DNA of 64,000 nt, from the NCBI RefSeq assembly GCF_003412465.1, contig NZ_QTJV01000004.1, positions 558,001-622,000 of the forward strand. Reading direction: 5' to 3'. The position numbers and the translations under genes are program-made. The stretch is from Chitinophaga silvisoli. Lineage in GTDB: Bacteria; Bacteroidota; Bacteroidia; Chitinophagales; Chitinophagaceae. Below are positions 17,645 to 25,481 of the stretch, in pieces; position 1 is the stretch's first letter, and each line of letters starts with the position of its first letter. Under the pieces are notes generated by a model. The model ran no database searches and was not told the DNA's origin. It was given only the letters and a program-made list of their open reading frames with translations.

Positions 17645-19291
17645 ATGAGAAGTATGAAACGCTCAATCATAAAATATTTCCTTTCATCAGTATTGGTCGC
17701 TGCAAGCTTTGCGTGTCATAAGTTAGACGTGCCCATTACGACCGAACTGACCACTGATACTTACCCACAGGACTCTGCTTCCTTTATTACCGCAGCCGGT
17801 CCCGTATATGTCGTGCTGAGAGGTAACTTTGCCGTAGAATGGGCAATGCAAAACTCCTTAAGTACAGACGAAACAATCTTCCCTGCCCGTGGTGGTAACT
17901 GGTACGATGGTGGACAAAACGTACAAATGCACTACCACACCTGGACCAGGGACAATGGATATGTAAACGGTAACTGGACATGGCTCTCCACCATCATTGG
18001 TGTATCCAACCAAACCCTCGATATCCTCGGCAAAACAGAAAGCGAAGGTGATACCAAAAACAGGCACCTGGCTGAAATCAAAATGGTACGTGCACTGGCT
18101 TATTTCTGGATGATGGACAACTACGGACGGGTTCCCCTCGATACCGTGGCTGGCGATTATACCCCGCATTCTAATGTAGACCGCACCGTAACCTTCAGCT
18201 TCATCGAAAGAGAAATCCTCAATGCATTGCCCTACCTCAGCAGAGCAACCGGTGTCTCTACCTACGGCAGAGCCAATAAGTTCATGGCATTTGCCCTGCT
18301 GGCTAAATTGTACCTGAATGCTGAATATTATACCGGTACCCAACGTTACAACGATTGTATCACCGCCTGTGATAGTATCATTAATTCAAACATGTATACA
18401 TTAGCCGGCATTGGCAACTACCTGGATATGTTCAAGTATAACAATGGTCCTGCTACACCTGAATTTATCTTCGCCGTTCCTTACGATCCGAACTTCAATA
18501 ATGGTTCATGGCCTTTCAGAGGTGTGAGTCTCAACAGCCGTTACGATGTGCCACGCTCTATGGGTAATGTTGCTCCCGGTGCAGGTTACAACTACTTCAA
18601 CATCCCATTTGTACCAGGTGCACCAAGAAGTACTATACCTTCTTTCTACGCCTATTTCTACGATGCGAATGACGTACGTAATGGCCAATGGCTGCATGGT
18701 AAACAATTCAAACAGGATGGTACACCTATCACCATCACCACTACCTATGCAGGTTATGACGCTATTACCTATGCCGGTAACAACGCTCCTTACACCTACC
18801 AGTTAGATATCACACCAGATGTTATACTGAGACAAAGCACTGAACTCTTTGACTGTGGAAATGACGAAGTAGCATGGAACATGGGTTATCGTAACATCAA
18901 GTTCTATCCTGATCCTACTTCTCCTAACCGTAACCAGAATAACGATATCCCTGTATTCAGATATGCTGATATCCTGATTACGAAAGCCGAAGCCATCCTC
19001 CGCGGTGGTAGCCCTACCAATGGTGCTACTGCACTGAACCTGGTCAACCAGATCAGAGCTCAACGTACCACCAGCCCAGGCTGGACAAATATCACCCTCG
19101 ATTCTATCTACAATGAAAGAACCAGGGAGTTCGCAATGGAAGCATGGCATAGAAATGATATGATCCGCTTTGGTAAATTTGAAAATAGCTGGGGTTTCAA
19201 AACGGATAATGATGTCAATCACCGCATATTCCCAATCCCAACAAATGCAATCAAATTGAATCCAAACCTGACACAAAATCCAGGCTACTAA
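17645..19291 (+). CDS. SusD/RagB-family nutrient-binding lipoprotein
   Basis: This 548-residue protein has a lipoprotein signal ending ASFACHK, with the Cys as lipid anchor. The TPR-like SusD fold is visible in the helical pattern of the first half (LAEIKMVRALAYFWMMDNYG), and the C-terminal RagB/SusD signature is present (YADILITKAEAILRGG, then YNERTREFAMEAWHRNDMIRFG). It forms the lid of the SusC pore encoded upstream and binds the incoming ligand. An ATG 9 bp into the frame is an equally good start. A strong terminator follows. Confidence 0.92.
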   Translation: MRSMKRSIIKYFLSSVLVAASFACHKLDVPITTELTTDTYPQDSASFITAAGPVYVVLRGNFAVEWAMQNSLSTDETIFPARGGNWYDGGQNVQMHYHTWTRDNGYVNGNWTWLSTIIGVSNQTLDILGKTESEGDTKNRHLAEIKMVRALAYFWMMDNYGRVPLDTVAGDYTPHSNVDRTVTFSFIEREILNALPYLSRATGVSTYGRANKFMAFALLAKLYLNAEYYTGTQRYNDCITACDSIINSNMYTLAGIGNYLDMFKYNNGPATPEFIFAVPYDPNFNNGSWPFRGVSLNSRYDVPRSMGNVAPGAGYNYFNIPFVPGAPRSTIPSFYAYFYDANDVRNGQWLHGKQFKQDGTPITITTTYAGYDAITYAGNNAPYTYQLDITPDVILRQSTELFDCGNDEVAWNMGYRNIKFYPDPTSPNRNQNNDIPVFRYADILITKAEAILRGGSPTNGATALNLVNQIRAQRTTSPGWTNITLDSIYNERTREFAMEAWHRNDMIRFGKFENSWGFKTDNDVNHRIFPIPTNAIKLNPNLTQNPGY

Positions 19292-19306
19292 TAGAGATTG
19301 AAATAG

Positions 19307-19341
19307 AAAAAGCCTGTATCATTCCTGATACAGGCTTTTTT
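19307..19341 (+). terminator. Rho-independent terminator of the first SusCD operon
   Basis: A perfect 15-bp stem AAAAAGCCTGTATCA / TGATACAGGCTTTTT with a 4-nt loop ends in a T-run, 16 bp after the SusD stop. The A-run on the other side lets it also serve the converging EF-G-like gene. Confidence 0.9.
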
Positions 19342-19366
19342 ATTTCAATAAATCATTCAGCTCTTA

Positions 19367-21493
19367 TTACCCCACCAGCTCCACACCCTTATACTCCTCC
19401 ATCAACCGCTTCTGCAAATCCCCCGGCACCGCCGCATACTCCGCAAACACCGCCTTCACCCTCGCTTTTCCCTGCGTCACATTCCGCAATGCTGCATACA
19501 ACTTATCCAACTCCGCCTGCGGTGTCCTCGCCTTTATCACCTGGTACCCATGTTCAGAATCCATCCCCGTTATGATACTTCTCCTGCTCTGCAATTCCCC
19601 CATCACATCACCCGCCATCTCATCAGGAATAGTCGTCTCCACATCATACACAGGCTCCAGTAATAACGGTGCCGCCTGATGGAAAGCATCCTTAAACGCC
19701 ATCATCCCCGCTATCTTAAAAGAAATATCATTGCTATCTACCGGGTGCATTTTTCCATCATACACACTCACACGAATATCCCTGACATACGAACCGGTTA
19801 ATGGCCCCTCATTCATCTTCTCCATGATCCCTTTCATAATCGAAGGCAGGAACCTGGTATCAATCGCTCCACCTACAATACAATTATTGAACACCAGTTT
19901 TCCTCCCCAGTTCAATTCCACCGTTTCTGTATCCCGCACAGGATGCTCCTTATAGGGTGGCATACCATCAAAATAAGGCTCTATTTTAATATACACTTCT
20001 GCAAACTGCCCCGCACCCCCCGATTGCTTTTTATGCCTGTAAGTAGATTGCGCCGCCTGCCGGATCGTTTCCCTGTAAGGGATTTTCGCTGGAATAAACT
20101 CAACCGGCGTTTTATAAATATGTTCCAGCCTCCACTTAGTCAGCGCCAGGTGCAATTCCCCCTGTCCATGTAAGATGACCTGTCTCAGTTCACGGTTATA
20201 CTCAATTTCCAAAGTCGGATCTTCCATATGAATCTCCGCCAGCACCTCACTCAGTTTCTCATCATCCCCTTTATTCACCGCTTCAATCGCCACCCGCACA
20301 TTCGGTGCAGGAAAATGAATCGCTTCCACCTGCACACCTCCCTTCTCTCCCAATGTATGATTCGTTAAAGTATTTTTCAGTTTCAAGGTACAGCCAATAT
20401 CTCCTGTACGTAGTACATCCACATTATTACGGTTCTTACCATCAGCAATGTACAGCTGGTTCAACCGCTCCACGGTATTCCCCTTCTCATTGTACAACTC
20501 AGCTCCCGCCTTCACTTCGCCCGACAACACTTTAAAGAACGATAACTTACCAATATGCGGCTCCAGCAAAGTCTTGAATACAAACAATACCGGAGGTCCC
20601 GCCGGGTCGCAAACAATTGCTTCACCTGCCTCCCCTTTTTCTGCAGGCATTTCCACAGCCGATGGTGCTACATTGTCAATAAATCCCATCAGCCTTCCAC
20701 TTCCCATATCATTCAATGCTGATAAACAAAACACCGGAAACACATCATGTTTCAACATCCCGATTTTCAAACCCTGCCGCAGTTCATCTTCATCGAGATT
20801 TCCTTTTTCAAAATACTGCTCCATGAGCGTATCATCATTTTCAGCGGCCTTTTCTACAAGTTCATTGTGTAGCTTTTCCGCCTGCTCTTTCTCACTCTCA
20901 GGTATCGGTAGTTTTTCGGGTTTGCCGCCATTGGCAGGAAATTTATACATCGTCATTTTCAGGAGATCAATGACGCTGTTAAAACCCGTGCCCTGGTTCA
21001 CAGGGTATTGCATCACAGTCACGGCATGCCCCAGTACCTGTTTCGCCTCCTCAATCGTTTTGGAAAAATTTGCCTGTTCTGCATCGAGCTGATTCACTGC
21101 CAGGATGGTGGGTTTGCGGTATTTATCCACATAATCCCAAATCAGCCCGGTTCCGACTTCTACGCCATGCTGCGCATTGAGCAGGAGCAGGGCCGTATCA
21201 CAGATGCGGATAGATGCAATTACTTCCCCTACAAAGTCTTCCAGACCGGGGGTATCAATGATATTGATCTTGTAATCACGCCACTCTGTGTGCATACAGG
21301 TGGCGTATACCGAGCTACCCCTGTCATGCTCTATTTCATGATAATCGGAGACGGTGTTCCCCTCTTCGACCCTGCCTCGCCGGGGAATAATGCCAGCCTC
21401 AAATAACATAGTTTCGCAAAGTGTAGTTTTACCGCTCTTCGCTGCTCCCAATAGAACAATGTTCTTGATGTGTTTCTCATCATAGGTCTTCAT
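19367..21493 (-). CDS. EF-G paralogue (EF-G2-like) with altered GTPase residues
   Basis: At 708 residues this has full EF-G length: G domain, domain II, and domains III-V ending in PQAELDKLYAALRNVTQGKAR. The P-loop is GAAKSGKT (16-23). Switch II reads DTPGLEDF, so the catalytic His of DTPGHVDF is Leu84. Switch I is DRGSSV instead of ERGITI, and the G4 motif is NQLD (134-137) instead of NKxD. The Bacteroides EF-G2 paralogue was reported to drive translation without GTP hydrolysis, and the substitutions here fit a hydrolysis-poor EF-G. It is a single-gene unit, not next to str-operon genes. It is probably used under stress or starvation. Confidence 0.85.
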   Translation of the reverse strand: MKTYDEKHIKNIVLLGAAKSGKTTLCETMLFEAGIIPRRGRVEEGNTVSDYHEIEHDRGSSVYATCMHTEWRDYKINIIDTPGLEDFVGEVIASIRICDTALLLLNAQHGVEVGTGLIWDYVDKYRKPTILAVNQLDAEQANFSKTIEEAKQVLGHAVTVMQYPVNQGTGFNSVIDLLKMTMYKFPANGGKPEKLPIPESEKEQAEKLHNELVEKAAENDDTLMEQYFEKGNLDEDELRQGLKIGMLKHDVFPVFCLSALNDMGSGRLMGFIDNVAPSAVEMPAEKGEAGEAIVCDPAGPPVLFVFKTLLEPHIGKLSFFKVLSGEVKAGAELYNEKGNTVERLNQLYIADGKNRNNVDVLRTGDIGCTLKLKNTLTNHTLGEKGGVQVEAIHFPAPNVRVAIEAVNKGDDEKLSEVLAEIHMEDPTLEIEYNRELRQVILHGQGELHLALTKWRLEHIYKTPVEFIPAKIPYRETIRQAAQSTYRHKKQSGGAGQFAEVYIKIEPYFDGMPPYKEHPVRDTETVELNWGGKLVFNNCIVGGAIDTRFLPSIMKGIMEKMNEGPLTGSYVRDIRVSVYDGKMHPVDSNDISFKIAGMMAFKDAFHQAAPLLLEPVYDVETTIPDEMAGDVMGELQSRRSIITGMDSEHGYQVIKARTPQAELDKLYAALRNVTQGKARVKAVFAEYAAVPGDLQKRLMEEYKGVELVG

Positions 21494-21758
21494 AACAATT
21501 AGATTAAATAAAAATTGTGAAGAAAACGTGGAAAGCCGTTTTGGTGGAATTGTTGCCGTAGCATAGCTGCTGCCGAAGCGTTGCTGTTGATTTATAACCT
21601 TTTATAAGCTATATAAACCCTTTCGTAGTATTAAGGTAGTCAATTTTTGGTAGTGACCATCATCCCCCGGGCGGCTATTTCTTAAAATAAAATCTTAGAA
21701 CCTCAACCCTAAAAAATGCGTCAGCACTCAATTTTTATAACCACTGGTACAGTCAAAC

Positions 21759-21789
21759 ATGTTGCAACATTTATAATATCGTATATTTG
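21759..21789 (+). promoter_or_regulatory. Promoter and operator-like palindrome of the ABC exporter
   Basis: A perfect 12-bp palindrome ATGTTGCAACAT (21759-21770) contains a TTG that can serve as the -33 element. Seventeen bases on is TATATTTG (21782-21789), an exact TAnnTTTG -7 box. The exporter ATG is 23 bp further. The overlap suggests a repressor site. Between 21494 and 21758 nothing else is seen. Confidence 0.5.
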
Positions 21790-21812
21790 CGATCTAGACT
21801 GTTCTTTGCATC

Positions 21813-23570
21813 ATGAAATTGTTCTTACATTATCTGAAAAGATATAAATGGTTAATCGGATTGGCTTTATTACTGGCAACTATTAACCAGGTCTTTTCCC
21901 TGCTTGATCCATATATTTTTGGCAAGCTGATCGATCAATTCGCGAATCACCCGACGACCACTGCTAAAGGAGTACAACGAGGTCAAAGTGATTATATCAG
22001 CGGCGTTATTCTGCTACTACTTGCATCCATGGGTGTCGCCATGGTTTCGCGTATCGCCAAGGCCTTCCAGGATTATTTCACAAATGTGATCATCCAGAAG
22101 TTTGGTGCCAGTGTTTATACCGACGGACTGAAGCATTCCCTCCGCCTGCCTTACCAGCAATTTGAAGACCAGCGCAGCGGCGAAACCCTCGCTGTATTAC
22201 AGAAAGTACGTACCGACAGTGAAAAGTTTATCACTGCCTTCGTAAACGTACTCTTCGTAGCCCTGGTAGGTGTCATCTTTGTGATGGTGTATGCTTACAC
22301 CGTTCACAAAAGCCTGGTATTCGTATATACCGGTGGCTGTTTGCTCCTGTCCTGGCTCATGAACGTACTCAGCCGCAAGATCAAGACCATCCAGAAAACG
22401 ATTGTCAAGGAAACGACCATGCTGGCAGGTGCTACTACCGAGTCCCTGCGTAACATCGAACTCGTTAAAAGCCTTGGTCTCACCCACCAGGAAATCCGCC
22501 GCCTGAACTCTACCACCATCCGGATCCTGATGCTGGAACTCAAAAAGGTGCGTAGCATCAGGAGTATCAGCTTCGTGCAGGGGACCTTCGTCAACTTCCT
22601 GCGCCAGGTGATCCTGTTCCTGCTCCTGTACCTGATCTATGGCGGTACGGTAACGGTAGGCCAGTTATTCACCCTGCAGCTGTATTCCTTCTTCATTTTC
22701 GGTCCATTACAGGAATTGGGCAATATCATTCTCGCTTACCGCGAAGCACAGGTATCCCTCCTGAACTTCCAGCGAATCCTGGAAACACCGGTAGAGGAAA
22801 CTCCTCCCAACCCTGTTCGGATCAGCAATATCGAATCGCTCACTTTCGACAATGTAGGCTTCCAGCACCTGACCGCAGCCAGCAAGGCCCTCGATCAGAT
22901 CAGCTTCACGGTGAAAACCGGCGAAACAGTGGCATTTGTCGGCCCCTCCGGCTCAGGCAAAACCACCCTGGTGAAACTGCTGGTAGGTTTATACAATCCT
23001 CCTGAAGGCAGTATCTCCTACAATGGCATTAAAAGCTCCGAGATTGATATTGAAGAATTGCGCGCTCAGATCGGATTTGTAACACAGGATACCCAGTTAT
23101 TCTCCGGAACAATCAGGGAAAACCTCCTGTTCGTAAACCCGCGGGCAAATGACGAAGATATGCTGCGTGTGCTGAAGCAGGCAAGTTGCGATACATTGCT
23201 GGCCCGTGGTGATAATGGGCTGGATACTATGATTGGTGAAGGAGGTATGAAGGTGTCAGGCGGCGAGAAACAACGTCTCTCCATTGCCCGCGCCCTGCTG
23301 CGCCATCCGCGTTTGCTGGTATTTGATGAGGCCACATCTGCGCTGGATTCGCTGACGGAAGAGGCGATTTCTAATACCGTCAGGGAAATCACCGCTACCC
23401 GCGAGCATATTACGGTGATGATCGCACATAGGTTGTCCACGATTATGCATGCCGACAGGATCTTTGTCCTGGAAAAAGGTAGGATTATTGAAACGGGGAA
23501 CCATATTGATTTGCTGGCTGAAAAAGGGCTGTATTATGCCATGTGGAGACAGCAAATTGGAGAAAGGTAG
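21813..23570 (+). CDS. ABC exporter, fused membrane and ATPase domains
   Basis: This 585-residue half-transporter has about six membrane helices in residues 15-300, then a nucleotide-binding domain with Walker A GPSGSGKTT (from 377), a Q-loop, signature VSGGEKQR (from 481), Walker B LLVFDEATSALD (about 501-512) and the H-loop IAHR. This is the MsbA/lipid or multidrug exporter type, working as a homodimer in the inner membrane. It is transcribed alone from the promoter-palindrome just upstream. Its 3' 315 bp are overlapped on the other strand by the next gene. The substrate cannot be told. Confidence 0.88.
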   Translation: MKLFLHYLKRYKWLIGLALLLATINQVFSLLDPYIFGKLIDQFANHPTTTAKGVQRGQSDYISGVILLLLASMGVAMVSRIAKAFQDYFTNVIIQKFGASVYTDGLKHSLRLPYQQFEDQRSGETLAVLQKVRTDSEKFITAFVNVLFVALVGVIFVMVYAYTVHKSLVFVYTGGCLLLSWLMNVLSRKIKTIQKTIVKETTMLAGATTESLRNIELVKSLGLTHQEIRRLNSTTIRILMLELKKVRSIRSISFVQGTFVNFLRQVILFLLLYLIYGGTVTVGQLFTLQLYSFFIFGPLQELGNIILAYREAQVSLLNFQRILETPVEETPPNPVRISNIESLTFDNVGFQHLTAASKALDQISFTVKTGETVAFVGPSGSGKTTLVKLLVGLYNPPEGSISYNGIKSSEIDIEELRAQIGFVTQDTQLFSGTIRENLLFVNPRANDEDMLRVLKQASCDTLLARGDNGLDTMIGEGGMKVSGGEKQRLSIARALLRHPRLLVFDEATSALDSLTEEAISNTVREITATREHITVMIAHRLSTIMHADRIFVLEKGRIIETGNHIDLLAEKGLYYAMWRQQIGER

Positions 23571-24152
23571 TTTTGTCTTCTTTATATTGGAGAGGGGAAG
23601 TGCGAAAGTGCTTTCCCTCTTTGTTTTAATGGTACGTTCTCTTTTTGCATTAATGGGAGCTTCACTCTTTGTGCTAATAGGAGTTTTTCTTTTTTCATTA
23701 ATGGGAGCTTCTCTCTTTGCGCCAATAGGAGTTTTTCTCTTTGCGCTGATTGTGCTATCCCTCTTTGTCTTATTTGCAATTTCCTGCTTCGTATTAATTG
23801 CAATTTCTATCCTTGTTTTAAAATCCCCTTCCGGCAGATACGTCTCTTCCAACCTCCGCCCGACCTCCGCTTCACTCACCCCTGTCTTCAGCCACTTCGC
23901 CGCCTTCCCCGTCATTTCCCTATACACCCCATGCTCCTTCTCTGCCATCTGCCTATACACCGCCGAAGCGATCTTCGCCGCCTTCCCCAACCTTGCTGCA
24001 CTCCTCCTCGTACCCTCAAATGCAGGCAAGGTCATCACCTCCTTCGCCGTCAGGGAACTTTTCGTTCTCATATAAAATTTCCCATTAGCCGAATAAAGTG
24101 AAATATTTCCGTAAGTGCCTTGTAAAGGATTGGGATCTAATATTTTAGCCAT
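23256..24152 (-). CDS. Hypothetical protein with 8-residue repeats, antisense overlap with exporter gene
   Basis: This is a 298-residue frame. Residues 1-115 look like a true, basic, folded domain (GTYGNISLYSANGKFYMRTK, then VYREMTGKAAKWLKTG). Residues about 130-193 are a run of six near-identical octads of type I-x-x-K-R-x-x-P. The last ~105 residues are read entirely antisense to the exporter gene and look non-coding in style. The ancestral gene probably ended near residue 120-195, and repeat growth or loss of a stop ran it into the neighbour. No family name can be given. It might bind nucleic acid, given its basic charge. Confidence 0.5.
   Translation of the reverse strand: MAKILDPNPLQGTYGNISLYSANGKFYMRTKSSLTAKEVMTLPAFEGTRRSAARLGKAAKIASAVYRQMAEKEHGVYREMTGKAAKWLKTGVSEAEVGRRLEETYLPEGDFKTRIEIAINTKQEIANKTKRDSTISAKRKTPIGAKREAPINEKRKTPISTKSEAPINAKRERTIKTKRESTFALPLSNIKKTKLPFSNLLSPHGIIQPFFSQQINMVPRFNNPTFFQDKDPVGMHNRGQPMCDHHRNMLAGSGDFPDGIRNRLFRQRIQRRCGLIKYQQTRMAQQGAGNGETLFLAA
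23604..23770. repeat. 24-bp coding tandem repeats
   Basis: About six to seven tandem copies of a 24-bp unit, for example GGAGCTTCACTCTTTGTGCT and its variant GGAGTTTTTCTTTTTTCATT (first 20 bases shown), alternate so that the 48-bp pairs match better than neighbours. They encode the K-R-rich octads of the minus-strand protein. Confidence 0.75.
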
Positions 24153-24357
24153 ACTATAAGTTAGGCTTTTTCAGCGAACTGAACAAACATCTTTTTTACA
24201 GCTAATTTCGGGCTTGAATGAATTAAATCCTTCCCTGAAGGCCACCCCAACCCTTCGCCTTTCATATCGCTTCCCCTACTCAATACCGTCGCTTCGCCGT
24301 ACATACTGCGCACTTTCATGACAATCATGACAAATCACAATCATGACAAATCACAAA
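24153..24357. repeat. Intergenic region with a 16-bp tandem duplication
   Basis: Two exact, adjacent copies of CAATCATGACAAATCA lie at 24322-24337 and 24338-24353, preceded by a partial copy. They lie just downstream of the DUF983 stop. Nothing else stands out in the gap. Confidence 0.7.
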
Positions 24358-24765
24358 TTACAACTCCGCTGTATCCTCATCATAATACACAAAGAAATAC
24401 AAATAGATCACCCTGCTGATCCGCATCATCCACGGCTGCAACAACACCAATAACACCCCATTCACCCCTAGCCACCAAAACACACTATCATCCTCCCAGG
24501 AAAGCCCCACAAAAAGCCAGTAACAAATCACCGTAAATACAGAAAACGCTACCCCCAATGCATAACTCACATATCCGGTCCCAAACCAGAACCCTGTCTC
24601 CAACTCATATACCTGCCCACACACCGGACACCGATCATACATATTGAAGATCTTCTTAAAACTCAAATGATAAGGATTCTTATCCTTAAACATATCCCCC
24701 CTCCTGCAATGAGGGCATTTCATGGACAACATGCTCAGGAAGTAATTTGGTCTTTTCTGGCTCAT
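24358..24765 (-). CDS. DUF983 membrane protein
   Basis: This 135-residue protein begins with a zinc-ribbon-like pair, CPHCRRG (18-24) and CPVCGQ (45-50). Two to three hydrophobic segments follow (YVSYALGVAFSVFTVICYWL, then WWLGVNGVLLVLLQPWMM). This is the DUF983 architecture, a small inner-membrane protein of unknown role in Bacteroidota and Proteobacteria. It is divergent from the lipoprotein gene at 24846, with 80 bp between. Confidence 0.85.
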   Translation of the reverse strand: MSQKRPNYFLSMLSMKCPHCRRGDMFKDKNPYHLSFKKIFNMYDRCPVCGQVYELETGFWFGTGYVSYALGVAFSVFTVICYWLFVGLSWEDDSVFWWLGVNGVLLVLLQPWMMRISRVIYLYFFVYYDEDTAEL

Positions 24766-24845
24766 ACACCAAAATTACAATTATATTCTATATCTCCTTT
24801 TGCACGACTTTTGTATTACCTCCCCAAAACAAAAACACACCCATT

Positions 24846-25316
24846 ATGCGTCCATCAAACCTGCTTATCATCGTATCAATGGCCCTACTCTCTGCCTGCG
24901 CAACCGCCTCGCAGGAAGCAACTGCCGATACCACCGCCGCCCCAAAACAAATCGTAGCCGAACCTACCCCTACTAACGCTGATGTAAAAGATTCCACCAG
25001 CACCGTACTTAAACCCCAAGCCGGCTCCTACTCCCCAGAATGTTACAAAGTCATCACCGATATCGTCATGAGCTCCAGCTTCAAAACAGAAGCCGCAAAG
25101 AAGGAAAATATCAAAGTGAGAATAGACAGGGAAGAAGGAAGCAAACTCTTTCTGCAGCTTTTCGCCAGCGAAAAAGACCATGAATCTACTTTAGCCTGGC
25201 TCAGACTGGATAAGGCCAATGAAAAACTGGAAGACATTACCGTAGATCCTGCAAGCCCGGTGCTTCTGAAATATAACAACGCATTGATCAGTGAACTGAG
25301 ACAAAATTGCCCATAA
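24846..25316 (+). CDS. Small lipoprotein
   Basis: Starting at the ATG at 24846, this 156-residue protein has a lipoprotein signal (MRPSNLLIIVSMALLSACAT) with lipobox LSAC, a low-complexity Thr/Ala linker and a C-terminal domain with charged helices (FKTEAAKKENIKVRIDREEG) ending ELRQNCP. An upstream frame extension is probably untranslated because the lipobox fixes the start. Function unknown. Confidence 0.65.
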   Translation: MRPSNLLIIVSMALLSACATASQEATADTTAAPKQIVAEPTPTNADVKDSTSTVLKPQAGSYSPECYKVITDIVMSSSFKTEAAKKENIKVRIDREEGSKLFLQLFASEKDHESTLAWLRLDKANEKLEDITVDPASPVLLKYNNALISELRQNCP

Positions 25317-25325
25317 AATCAGAAA

Positions 25326-25353
25326 GGTCGTCCACGCCCGGACGACCCTTCCT
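25326..25353 (+). terminator. Terminator after the small lipoprotein gene
   Basis: The stem GGTCGTCC / GGACGACC with loop ACGCCC is followed by CTTCCTTTTC, 10 bp beyond the stop codon. Confidence 0.7.
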
Positions 25354-25375
25354 TTTCTATCTGTATACGCAACGA

Positions 25376-25481
25376 CTATTTAAAAATTCATCTACGCACT
25401 CACTATCTAAAAATCCACCTATACACTCATTATTTATAATTCACCTTCACACCCACTATTTAAAATTCAACGGTATAGCCA
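25376..25481. repeat. Degenerate 26-27-bp tandem repeats at the end of the TonB receptor gene
   Basis: Four units begin at 25376, 25403, 25430 and 25456, each starting CTATTTAAAATTC-like and ending CACTCA or CCA-like. The fourth holds the receptor's stop and last codons (LNFK), so the others look like decayed duplications of the gene's 3' end. Confidence 0.6.

Noticed and set aside
20448..21092. 214-residue plus-strand frame inside the EF-G-like gene
   Set aside because: Antisense to a clear full-length gene; Ser/Phe/Cys-rich composition is the mirror of the real codons.
23604..23770. Possible CRISPR array
   Set aside because: Units are directly adjacent with no spacers and encode a protein repeat in frame.
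24322..24353. Possible short CRISPR or attachment repeat
   Set aside because: Only two exact adjacent 16-bp copies without spacers.
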